This document shows, one piece after another, positions 1-5,210 of a stretch of DNA of 7,479 bases (position 1 is its first letter; the number at the start of each line of letters is the position of its first letter). The translations under genes were made by a program, and so were the position numbers. Under the pieces are notes generated by a model, which had not been told where the DNA came from, ran no database searches, and saw nothing but the letters and a program-made list of their open reading frames with translations. Location: NCBI GenBank assembly GCA_003233615.1, contig QIMB01000419.1, positions 1-7,479 on the forward strand, written 5' to 3'. This DNA is from Nitrospirota bacterium. Its GTDB lineage: Bacteria > Nitrospirota > Nitrospiria > Nitrospirales > UBA8639.

Positions 1-244
1 TGGCCAGTAACCATTGAGCGTCTTCTTCCAGATACCGAGCACCCTCGGAAGAAATATTCCAACTATCAAACGCAAAATAAATATCCTGTATACGACCATC
101 AAAACCACTACTCGCATGGCCTACAGCCATGGGGCCTCCCATTGACTCATGCATTCCCATCGAATGAGAATTCTTCTGCCCATTGGCTTGTGCAATGTTC
201 ATATCGGGACTCACATGTTCCGGTGAAGGCCCTCCATTTTCCCT

Positions 245-577
245 GACATAGGCTTGAGCCCACGCTTCAGGATCAGTTTCCATCGATGAGGCGCTCCCTT
301 GATTAAACCCATCAACAGCTCCATGGTTTGGCCCGCTTCCTGAAACTCCAGCATAATTATGTCCATAGTTCGCCGTCTCGCCCTTCCCACTGAAACTCGA
401 TGAACCCGTTGTCGACGGATCCCCATAAAATTCCTGACTGCTTTTTTCCCCATGCAAGTAGGCATTCGCCCAAGCTTCTGGGTCAAGATTACTCGTATTG
501 GCAGACCCACTCCCAAACCCTGTAACTCCTCCATGATCGGGCCCACGTCCATCGACTCCGCCAAATTGATGTCCGTA
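245..577 (-). repeat. Two 41-codon imperfect repeats in the lipoprotein linker, 210-bp period
   Basis: In the downstream frame, 577-455 and 367-245 encode two aligned 41-residue units. Each starts YGH, continues with a Gly-rich stretch (GRGPDHGGVTGF and GSGPNHGAVDGF) and ends in DPEAWANAYL or DPEAWAQAYV. The units are 70 codons apart, and the spacers between and after them do not resemble each other. Conserved positions are YGH, GxGPxHG, GF, GSA and DPEAWAxAY. The pattern looks like internal duplication of a spacer module between the lipid anchor and the OmpA domain. Binding function is unknown. Confidence 0.75.
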
Positions 578-596
578 ATCTGACCCGCTCCCGGGA

Positions 597-606
597 ACAG
601 ACAGAC
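597..606. repeat. Tetranucleotide duplication ACAGACAGAC causing the frameshift
   Basis: The plus strand reads ACAGACAGAC, or 2.5 copies of ACAG (TCTG on the coding strand). With one copy removed, the N-terminal frame (IDGVAS) runs straight into the downstream frame (VPGSGSDYGH). With both copies present, the signal-peptide frame shifts. Two and a half copies is short for a phase-variable tract, but it is the expected product of one slippage event. Confidence 0.7.
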
Positions 607-913
607 GCAACCCCGTCTATTGAGCTCATTTCGGATGTCCCAGCGCCAATACTATTCGACGTTCCTTGCCCAGATCGAAAGAAAGGATTATTACCATCGA
701 CACTTCCACCATGCATGAGCGTCCCATCTGGATTTCGAGCTACACCAGACCATGAGGTCTCACCGGTCCCACTCATGCCTTCTTTGGCAGCCATCTCCTC
801 TCCTTCTGAATTGGCTCCATACTTGAGAGAATGTCCACTACACCCTGAGACCAAAAACAACCCCAACACGATAGTAAGAAAAAGCCTATTGTTTTGACTC
901 ACACACATAACAT

Positions 914-919
914 CCTCCT
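914..919 (-). promoter_or_regulatory. Shine-Dalgarno site of the OmpA-type lipoprotein gene
   Basis: On the minus strand this reads AGGAGG, a perfect core, five bases before the ATG at 908. It decides the start: the longer in-frame ATG at 956 would put extra polar residues before the lipoprotein signal. I saw no convincing -35/-10 pair immediately upstream. Confidence 0.8.
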
Positions 920-1340
920 GGTGTAACGATTCTGGGTTCATTGAGTTCTTGTTCACCTTTCAACACCCTTCATTGAAAATCGTATGGCTCCCCGTTGCGC
1001 CAATCGCTCTTTCATCGGGGCCAAAGAAAAGGCCTACAATGGACTTGTCGGCAGATTCACCAGAAACTGAAGGACACAGCACAAAACAGCAGAACATCCC
1101 AGTACATCTTTCAACCACGGAGAATCTCTACCAACGCAATACACTCTGGTGGTAGCCTCGAAGTGTGCGATATCAAGGTTATCCTAAAGGCGGAAATTGG
1201 GCGCGAAAAGCTGTGTAAAACAATTGATGTGCATAGGGAATAGACACATTGCGTGGTCACCTTGTGGGTGATGAGCCAATGTTTACAGTTCCTAGGTGCG
1301 TCAAGAGGTTGTGCAGACTTCCGTGATCCAACTGCTGTTG

Positions 1341-1367
1341 TTAGGGTTGTGGATGGTCAGACCCTAA
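1341..1367 (-). terminator. Weak hairpin downstream of the epimerase gene
   Basis: TTAGGGT at 1341-1347 and ACCCTAA at 1361-1367 form a perfect 7-bp inverted repeat with a 13-nt loop, about 45 bp past the epimerase stop. There is no T-run on the minus strand after it and the loop is long. It could be a factor-dependent end or mRNA-stabilising stem rather than an intrinsic terminator, or it could be chance. Confidence 0.25.
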
Positions 1368-1410
1368 GGACCAGAAGATGATGAAGGTGAGAGGATCCTG
1401 GCGTGAATCT

Positions 1411-2421
1411 CTAGGCGGGAGAGCGCAGCACCGCAGTTTGATACCATTTCCAAAACTGCGCAACCCCCTCAGGAACTGATGTTTGAGGATCGTACTGAAG
1501 AAGCTTTCGTGTTTTCGAAATATCCGCAAAGGTATAGGCAATATCCACATCCAACATGGGAGTTGACGTTAACTTGGCAGCGCGCCCAGCCAGTTCTTCG
1601 ATACCTTTGACAAAATCGGACAACAACACCGGCTCTCCACGACCCAGGTTTAAAATTTCGTATCCCAACGGATGATCGACTGCCGAAACGAGACCACTGA
1701 CAATATCGTTGACATATGTCCAATCACGATACATGTTCCCGTTGTTATAGAGCGGAACGTCACATCCTGTAAAAATATTATCCAACACCTTGTAGGCCAT
1801 CATGTCTGGTCGTCCACGCGGACCGTAGACGGTAAAAAAACGAAAAACCGTGCAATCCAACCCGTAAAGATGATGATAGGTATACCCCAACATTTCACTC
1901 GCTCGCTTGCTCGATGAATACGGCGCCAGCGGTCGATCACACATATCCTCAGGGACGAAGGGCACCGTTTGGGTATTTCCATAGACTGACGACGTTGACG
2001 CAAAAATGAAGGTCGGCAACTTTTCTGGTTTCTTGGGACCAATCCGCCCAACAGCCGCATCCAGCAAGGTCAGCGTTCCCATCACATTCACATCATAGTA
2101 TAAAGCTGGATCATCAATTGACACCCGCACACCAGCCATTGCAGCGAGATGAATAATCGCATCTATATGATGCTGAGAAAAAATATTCGCAACGAATTGT
2201 CTGTCCCGGATATCTCCTTTGAGGAATTCAAAGGTTCCCGACCATTTCTTGGCCTTCGCCAGTTCCATCACTTCTCGAAGATTTGCTTCCTTGCGGGAGG
2301 GATCATAATAATCGTTCAAATTATCCAGGCCGATAACGCAATCCCCACGTTTGAGGAGCTGTTCCACGGCATGACTCCCAATAAAACCAGCAGCCCCTGT
2401 TACTAAGATTGTCTTGGCCAC
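1411..2421 (-). CDS. NAD-dependent nucleotide-sugar epimerase, UDP-glucuronate 4-epimerase type
   Basis: Complete 336-residue short-chain dehydrogenase of the extended GalE-like class, of normal family length. Visible motifs in order: the Rossmann dinucleotide loop TGAAGFIG (G9, G12, G15); Asp33 within DNLNDYYD, a signature common in UDP-glucuronate/UDP-sugar 4-epimerases; LKGDIRD near 67-73; the Ser/Thr-rich catalytic loop STSSVYG (142-148); the active-site pair Y168 and K172 in APYSSSK; and the substrate-side FFTVYGPRGRPDMM (195-208). Such enzymes invert C4 of UDP-glucuronate through a 4-keto intermediate in the cytoplasm, making UDP-galacturonate for lipopolysaccharide, capsule or exopolysaccharide. 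The start is GTG at 2421, with AAGGGG six bases upstream. No glycosyltransferase or other sugar gene lies next to it, so the target glycan is unknown. The exact substrate could be another UDP-sugar. Confidence 0.9.
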   Translation of the reverse strand: MAKTILVTGAAGFIGSHAVEQLLKRGDCVIGLDNLNDYYDPSRKEANLREVMELAKAKKWSGTFEFLKGDIRDRQFVANIFSQHHIDAIIHLAAMAGVRVSIDDPALYYDVNVMGTLTLLDAAVGRIGPKKPEKLPTFIFASTSSVYGNTQTVPFVPEDMCDRPLAPYSSSKRASEMLGYTYHHLYGLDCTVFRFFTVYGPRGRPDMMAYKVLDNIFTGCDVPLYNNGNMYRDWTYVNDIVSGLVSAVDHPLGYEILNLGRGEPVLLSDFVKGIEELAGRAAKLTSTPMLDVDIAYTFADISKTRKLLQYDPQTSVPEGVAQFWKWYQTAVLRSPA

Positions 2422-2564
2422 ACCTTACCCCTTAGAAAAATGATTAACACCTATTGCAGTCGCGAAAATTTCTCTAGCTCACGTGGTCGTGTCGGCTAGT
2501 CTCACAACAAACATTATGCCCTTCATGCTTTGCCCTAACTTTTTGGGGAATATCTTGAGAGGGA

Positions 2565-2894
2565 ATGATTCCATTGCTACAATGCGATACGATGAATCGT
2601 ATGGCTGGCAAAACGGTTGATGTTCCATCTACTCAAGAGACAACGGATGTCGGAACAGGTAGAGATTTCGAGGCTGAGGTTATTGTCTTCAATTGTGATT
2701 GCCACACATACCAAGAGGTTATCACGTTATTTTGTCAGATCATCCCAGGCATGAACCCGCCCAAAGCCTTTGAATTGGCTTGGCAGATTGATCACCAAGG
2801 CAGCGCCATCGTCTTTCAAGGTCATATTCAACAAGCAAATGCTATAGGGAGTAAACTGGCAACAGGAGGTTTGCGCATTGATGTTCGGCACTGA
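2565..2894 (+). CDS. ClpS-like adaptor protein with divergent N-degron pocket
   Basis: The 109-residue product carries a ClpS-like core from about residue 38: EVIVFNCDCHTYQEVI, then a helix with PGMNPPKAFELAWQ, then IDHQGSAIVFQGH and a final ANAIGSKLATGGL. This order matches ClpS, which hands N-end-rule substrates to ClpAP/ClpCP protease: xVxxxNDDxTPMEFV, helix, VHxxGxAxxxxxxxEVAExK. The first pocket Asn (N43) and the second Asp (D45) remain. The first Asp is Cys44, the Thr-Pro pair is shifted or changed, and the first His of the VHH segment is Asp76. The N-terminal 35 residues are low in motifs and may be a flexible extension. The start is uncertain: ATG 2565 has GAGAGGGA directly against it, too close for ideal initiation, and TTG 2574 or ATG 2592 are alternatives. 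It is transcribed divergently from the epimerase gene. Confidence 0.75.
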   Translation: MIPLLQCDTMNRMAGKTVDVPSTQETTDVGTGRDFEAEVIVFNCDCHTYQEVITLFCQIIPGMNPPKAFELAWQIDHQGSAIVFQGHIQQANAIGSKLATGGLRIDVRH

Positions 2895-2913
2895 ACGTCA
2901 CAGCATCACCCCC

Positions 2914-3408
2914 TTACTTCTTCTTCGCGATACGCGGCTTCTTGAGGGACGCGAGTTTTTGTGACTTCGGCTGTTTCTCAAGAGAATTTTTCTTCGGTAG
3001 GCTTACGGGCTTGACGCCTGACTTTTTCTGAAGAGTCGATTTTGACGATTTCCCTGATGAAGGTTCAACTGTTTTAACCTTCGCCTGTATTTTTGACACA
3101 CCCTTCGGCACAGATTCCGTTTTTTTCGTATTCCCTTTTTGTGGTTTAGGCTGGGAAATGGACACCTTCACTGTCTTTTCCTTATTCTTGAAAGCCTTTG
3201 AACCACCTTTTCCAGACCCATTCAAAGGCTTCACAGGAAATGAAGGCAATTTTTTCTTTTTTAATGCATCACCAGAAAACACTTTGACTTGATAGAGCTC
3301 AAATAACTGATCAATAGACTTTTGATCGCCCTTGCGAGCAAGAGTGAGCAAACGACGGCGTTGATTCATCTCTTCTTCTTCCGTATGAGAAGTCACTCGC
3401 CGCTCCAT
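2914..3408 (-). CDS. Hypothetical protein with lysine-rich basic tail
   Basis: The product has 164 residues. An acidic/arginine head (TEEEEMNQRRR) leads into a predicted helical segment (RLLTLARKGDQKSIDQLFELYQVKVFSGDAL, about 19-48). The rest is a disordered-looking tail of Lys, Ser, Pro, Gln and Val. I count 37 lysines, nearly all after residue 45, ending in KKPRIAKKK. The tail resembles histone H1-like or RNA-binding tails and is likely to bind nucleic acid; this is composition, not homology. The LARKGDQ..DQLFELY segment is reminiscent of the first helix of sigma-70 region 2, but the remaining regions are absent. No signal peptide is seen. ATG 3408 has AAAGGA nine bases upstream. ATG 3369 with a GAAGAAGAAGAG leader is an alternative start. 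The gene faces the ClpS-like gene and the two stops are 19 bp apart. Confidence 0.7.
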   Translation of the reverse strand: MERRVTSHTEEEEMNQRRRLLTLARKGDQKSIDQLFELYQVKVFSGDALKKKKLPSFPVKPLNGSGKGGSKAFKNKEKTVKVSISQPKPQKGNTKKTESVPKGVSKIQAKVKTVEPSSGKSSKSTLQKKSGVKPVSLPKKNSLEKQPKSQKLASLKKPRIAKKK

Positions 3409-3442
3409 ATTGTCAAATCCTTTCTTGGTGAAAAAAGGTCAC

Positions 3443-3461
3443 CCATTTTGTCTCAAAATGG
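3443..3461. promoter_or_regulatory. Perfect 8-bp inverted repeat at the transcript start, operator or 5' hairpin
   Basis: CCATTTTG, a 3-nt spacer and CAAAATGG form a perfect palindrome of 19 bp. It sits just after the predicted start point of the lysine-rich protein gene. It could be a binding site for a dimeric regulator or a stem at the 5' end of the mRNA. No T-run follows on the minus strand, so a terminator is unlikely. Confidence 0.5.
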
Positions 3462-3470
3462 ATGCAGATC

Positions 3471-3500
3471 ATTCTACATGAGATGAATACCCATTGGCAA
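3471..3500 (-). promoter_or_regulatory. Predicted sigma-70 promoter of the lysine-rich protein gene
   Basis: On the minus strand, TTGCCA (3500-3495) and TAGAAT (3476-3471) are separated by 18 bp. Each matches five of six consensus bases. Transcription would start near 3464, giving a leader of about 56 nt before the ATG at 3408. The palindrome at 3443-3461 falls at about +4 to +22. Confidence 0.55.
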
Positions 3501-3879
3501 TATTCCCTAATGAACTTTTCTAGCAAAGCAACGCATTCACACTTTAGACAGAGAGACAAAGGAACAGATCCTTCATACATAAATTCGAAATGTTATGTTG
3601 ATGAAGGGATAAGCCAGAGAATAGAAATAGATAGAAAGGAGATGCCAGCCTCAATTCCACAATGCAACAAACAATGTCACGCAAACAGAGAATGCGCTAC
3701 AGGATCGCCAATAACTTTAGCTCATACTATGTCCCGCATAGCTTCTGCGTCTGATCAAACCTAGAGAATTATTGTGAAATTCAACATCCACTGTTTTTTT
3801 CACGCCTTCACACGCTCATAATATACGAAACTGTGCCAGGGCCTGACTCAGCTCATCTTTCATGACTCGTCGATAGATT

Positions 3880-3905
3880 AGGAATGGCCATGTCTAGCCA
3901 TTCCT
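3880..3905 (+). terminator. Strong isolated hairpin, possible terminator of an unrecognised transcript
   Basis: AGGAATGGC (3880-3888) and GCCATTCCT (3897-3905) pair perfectly over 9 bp around an 8-nt loop. On the plus strand the stem is followed by the pyrimidine-rich TGTCCTATTT, a weak but possible terminator tail. No plus-strand gene is seen just upstream, so it may end a small RNA, or be a simple regulatory or chance palindrome. Confidence 0.35.
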
Positions 3906-4002
3906 TGTCCTATTTAAAGAGAGTCTAAGAACATATGCACTGGACTTCTTCCTTACGGTATATAAGTGTTCTAGGCACAATCGACATGAGCAGCCGACGG
4001 AA

Positions 4003-4160
4003 TGGTCAAAAAAGTCCGCTCAGCAAGGCCGCAATATTGCTTATTGCGTCCCGCAGAGGGTCTGACCGTTCTTGGCACGAGGAGCGTACTCCCAGTACGT
4101 GAGCACAGCAAAAGGGCGATAACGCATCGCCTGTCCCATCCTGTAAAGGTGACTCGCTTG
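4003..4160. repeat. Hairpin-rich intergenic element, probably a decayed dispersed repeat
   Basis: Several perfect stems lie in series: CGCAATA/TATTGCG (4030-4048), GGTC/GACC (4059-4067), CGTACT/AGTACG with loop CCC (4085-4099) and GGCGAT/ATCGCC (4115-4131). The left side begins GGTCAAAAAAGTCCGC and the right side ends near CATCCTGTAAA. From memory, Nitrospira genomes carry intergenic repeats with this plan: a left arm like TCAAAAAGTCCGC..AGCAAGGCCGCA, a central ACGAGGAGCGTAC..GTACGTGAG hairpin and a right end near CATCCTG. Here the right arm no longer complements the left, so this would be a degenerate copy. The limits are approximate, and a structured RNA is an alternative. Confidence 0.45.
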
Positions 4161-4192
4161 TTTTCTACATTGCCAAAACTGAGAATGCTCAA

Positions 4193-4222
4193 TTGACAGT
4201 CTGAAGAAAGCACCGATATAGT
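4193..4222 (+). promoter_or_regulatory. Predicted sigma-70 promoter of the dienelactone-hydrolase-like gene
   Basis: TTGACA (4193-4198, perfect) and TATAGT (4217-4222, five of six) are 18 bp apart. The start point would be near 4229, leaving a leader of about 70 nt before ATG 4300. The leader contains the 9-bp direct repeat at 4237-4268. Confidence 0.6.
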
Positions 4223-4236
4223 CAGCTCACCATTTT

Positions 4237-4268
4237 ATTGAACACATTCAATTATTTTCATTGAACAC
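4237..4268 (+). repeat. Direct repeat ATTGAACAC x2 in the leader of the hydrolase-like gene
   Basis: ATTGAACAC occurs at 4237-4245 and again at 4260-4268, 23 bp from start to start (about two helical turns). It lies between the predicted promoter and the start codon in an AT-rich leader. It could be a tandem operator, or each copy could serve as a -35-like TTGAAC, but no matching -10 follows at proper spacing. Confidence 0.4.
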
Positions 4269-4299
4269 CAATTTTTAAACTTATCCAAAGGTTACACTC

Positions 4300-5118
4300 A
4301 TGCCCCAGCAAGAAACAGCCTATTCCCTCGATCAAATCGGCTACACTCCTGTGAGATTTAATAGTACAGGAATTTTCGAAACCCATAAAGATCGAATGGT
4401 TGACCCCTATGCCGAGACACGCATGCACAAAGTTCCTCAGGTTGAAGGCATTCAATATGCGCCACAGATAACTGGCAAAACCCTCCCGTGCTTAGTTGTT
4501 CTGCATGATCAATGGGGCTTGACTGCACCGATCCAAGATTTGGCCAAGAGATTGGCTTGCCATGGCTATATTATATTACTTCCCAACCTCTATGGCCGCC
4601 AAGGCGGAATGGTCACAGCCAATACCGAGGTTGCAGAAGCCCTTATGGAACGTCTCAATGAACAACACGCACTCCAGGACATTAATGCTTGCTTCGAATA
4701 TCTCAATTGCAACCTGACGGAAGACACGCTTCTAGAACGAACCGTGCGCAATGGACATGGTGTTGTGGGATTTGGTATGGGCGGGACATTGGCGATCAAA
4801 ACAGCAGCGCATCGTCGTCGACTTCAGGCTGCCGTCGCCATTGGAGGGACAGTACCTGACGGTCCTGAAACGGCGCAAGGGCTCTACTGTCCATTGATGC
4901 TGCAACAAGCAGGACAAACCCCGCAATCGTCTTCCGAAGAACTCGACCACTTTTGTCAAACAGCTAAAGAAGCTGACAAAAACGTAGAACTCCATACTTT
5001 TGCCGAAGCCTCACCTGGATTCTGGTATCCAAACTCACCGAATTATCGAGCGGTTGACTTAGATGTCGCTTTAGAAAAGTCACTGGAGTTCCTCGGCAAC
5101 CTGATCAAAAGAGCGTAA
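4300..5118 (+). CDS. Dienelactone hydrolase family protein lacking the catalytic triad
   Basis: The product has 272 residues, close to the usual length for the family plus an N-terminal extension of about 60. No signal peptide is evident, so it is probably cytoplasmic. The alpha/beta-hydrolase fold is shown by LPCLVVLHDQWGLTAPIQDLA (62-82, matching the family's HEWWGLN strand-loop), the YIILLPNLYGRQG strand (90-102), the nucleophile elbow GFGMGGTLAI (157-166) and late strands ending in EASPGFWYPN (236-245). Family enzymes open cyclic lactones using Cys, Asp and His. Here the elbow GxCxGG has Gly159 instead of Cys, the GxxD site reads GQTP (205-208), and AxHGF reads ASPGF with Pro239. It is therefore probably non-hydrolytic, or works by other residues. 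ATG 4300 has AAAGG eight bases upstream and a good promoter at 4193-4222. Confidence 0.85.
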   Translation: MPQQETAYSLDQIGYTPVRFNSTGIFETHKDRMVDPYAETRMHKVPQVEGIQYAPQITGKTLPCLVVLHDQWGLTAPIQDLAKRLACHGYIILLPNLYGRQGGMVTANTEVAEALMERLNEQHALQDINACFEYLNCNLTEDTLLERTVRNGHGVVGFGMGGTLAIKTAAHRRRLQAAVAIGGTVPDGPETAQGLYCPLMLQQAGQTPQSSSEELDHFCQTAKEADKNVELHTFAEASPGFWYPNSPNYRAVDLDVALEKSLEFLGNLIKRA

Positions 5119-5127
5119 CAAACCAAC

Positions 5128-5147
5128 CTGGGGCTTCCCCTAGTTTT
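5128..5147 (+). terminator. Small GC hairpin with TTTT after the hydrolase-like gene
   Basis: GGGG-CTT-CCCC (5130-5140) is extended by CT/AG across one bulged T and followed by TTTT. It lies 10 bp past the hydrolase-like stop. The stem is short, so termination would be partial. The following gene on the same strand could be reached by read-through. Confidence 0.4.
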
Positions 5148-5148
5148 C

Positions 5149-5177
5149 AGACCGCACATTGTGTGTATTGCGGGTCT
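5149..5177 (+). promoter_or_regulatory. Bulged inverted repeat upstream of the exported-protein gene
   Basis: AGACCGCA (5149-5156) pairs with TGCGGGTCT (5169-5177) with one bulged G and a 12-nt loop. It lies 33 bp before the preferred ATG at 5211. It may be part of a two-hairpin end to the upstream transcript or a leader structure. No clear -35/-10 pair was found nearby. Confidence 0.3.
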
Positions 5178-5210
5178 CAAACCTCTCATACATCTTATCC
5201 AAGATTGATC

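Larger units (their letters stand above)
1..908 (-). pseudogene. OmpA/Pal-type outer-membrane lipoprotein, frameshifted, 3' end beyond window
   Basis: The ATG at 908 follows a strong AGGAGG (914-919 on the plus strand) and begins a lipoprotein signal: Arg8, a hydrophobic core, then lipobox V20-S21-G22-C23. An in-frame ATG at 956 lacks this fit. The first frame runs to a stop at 489-491, but from about residue 100 it becomes Arg/Trp-rich nonsense. The sensible sequence continues in another frame, open from 616 to the window edge. That frame encodes a Gly/Ser-rich linker with two repeats and then the start of an OmpA-like peptidoglycan-binding domain (DIYFAFDSWNISSEGARYL, about 85-29). Removing one copy of a duplicated ACAG at 597-606 joins both frames cleanly, giving about 301 residues up to the edge. 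By family, the product would be lipid-anchored in the outer membrane and bind peptidoglycan. The linker of about 240 residues is far longer than in Pal itself. The break could be a real mutation, a phase-variable state or a sequencing error, so 'pseudogene' is provisional. Confidence 0.75.
909..1410. other. Non-coding gap between epimerase and lipoprotein genes
   Basis: About 500 bp with no convincing gene. Small plus-strand open frames here have no domain-like sequence or ribosome site. The stretch holds the lipoprotein ribosome site, a small hairpin TCACC/GGTGA at 1257-1271, and an inverted repeat at 1341-1367. Both genes are on the minus strand, so the lipoprotein promoter should lie here, but I could not choose a hexamer pair with confidence. 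Confidence 0.6.
3501..4192. other. Long gap without a convincing gene
   Basis: Open frames of up to 100 codons exist on both strands but lack ribosome sites, domain-like sequence and family motifs. Positions 3560-3830 are AT-rich with a purine run (about 3620-3645) and show no structure I can name. A strong hairpin occurs at 3880-3905 and a hairpin-rich repeat-like element at about 4003-4160. The spacing leaves room for a small RNA, but I could not define one. Confidence 0.6.

Noticed and set aside
211..564. 117-codon open frame on the minus strand, inside the lipoprotein gene
   Set aside because: It is out of frame with the repeat/OmpA sequence and its product is Arg/Met-rich without domain-like features.
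949..1243. Two small plus-strand open frames in the gap before the lipoprotein gene
   Set aside because: They overlap each other and the lipoprotein leader, lack a ribosome site, and have no recognisable sequence.
3462..3764. 100-codon plus-strand open frame upstream of the lysine-rich gene
   Set aside because: Its start lies at the edge of the palindrome and it overlaps the opposing promoter, there is no Shine-Dalgarno site, and the composition does not look like a folded protein.
3941..3965. TATATA box near 3959 as a promoter for a transcript through the hairpin-rich element
   Set aside because: No acceptable -35 at 16-18 bp upstream and no extended -10.
3971..4213. Open frames on both strands over the hairpin-rich element
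   Set aside because: They read through perfect stems and both strands are open equally, as expected from palindromic non-coding sequence.
5163..5210. GTG start extending the exported protein by 16 residues
   Set aside because: It lies in the loop of an inverted repeat, lacks a ribosome site and would bury the signal peptide.
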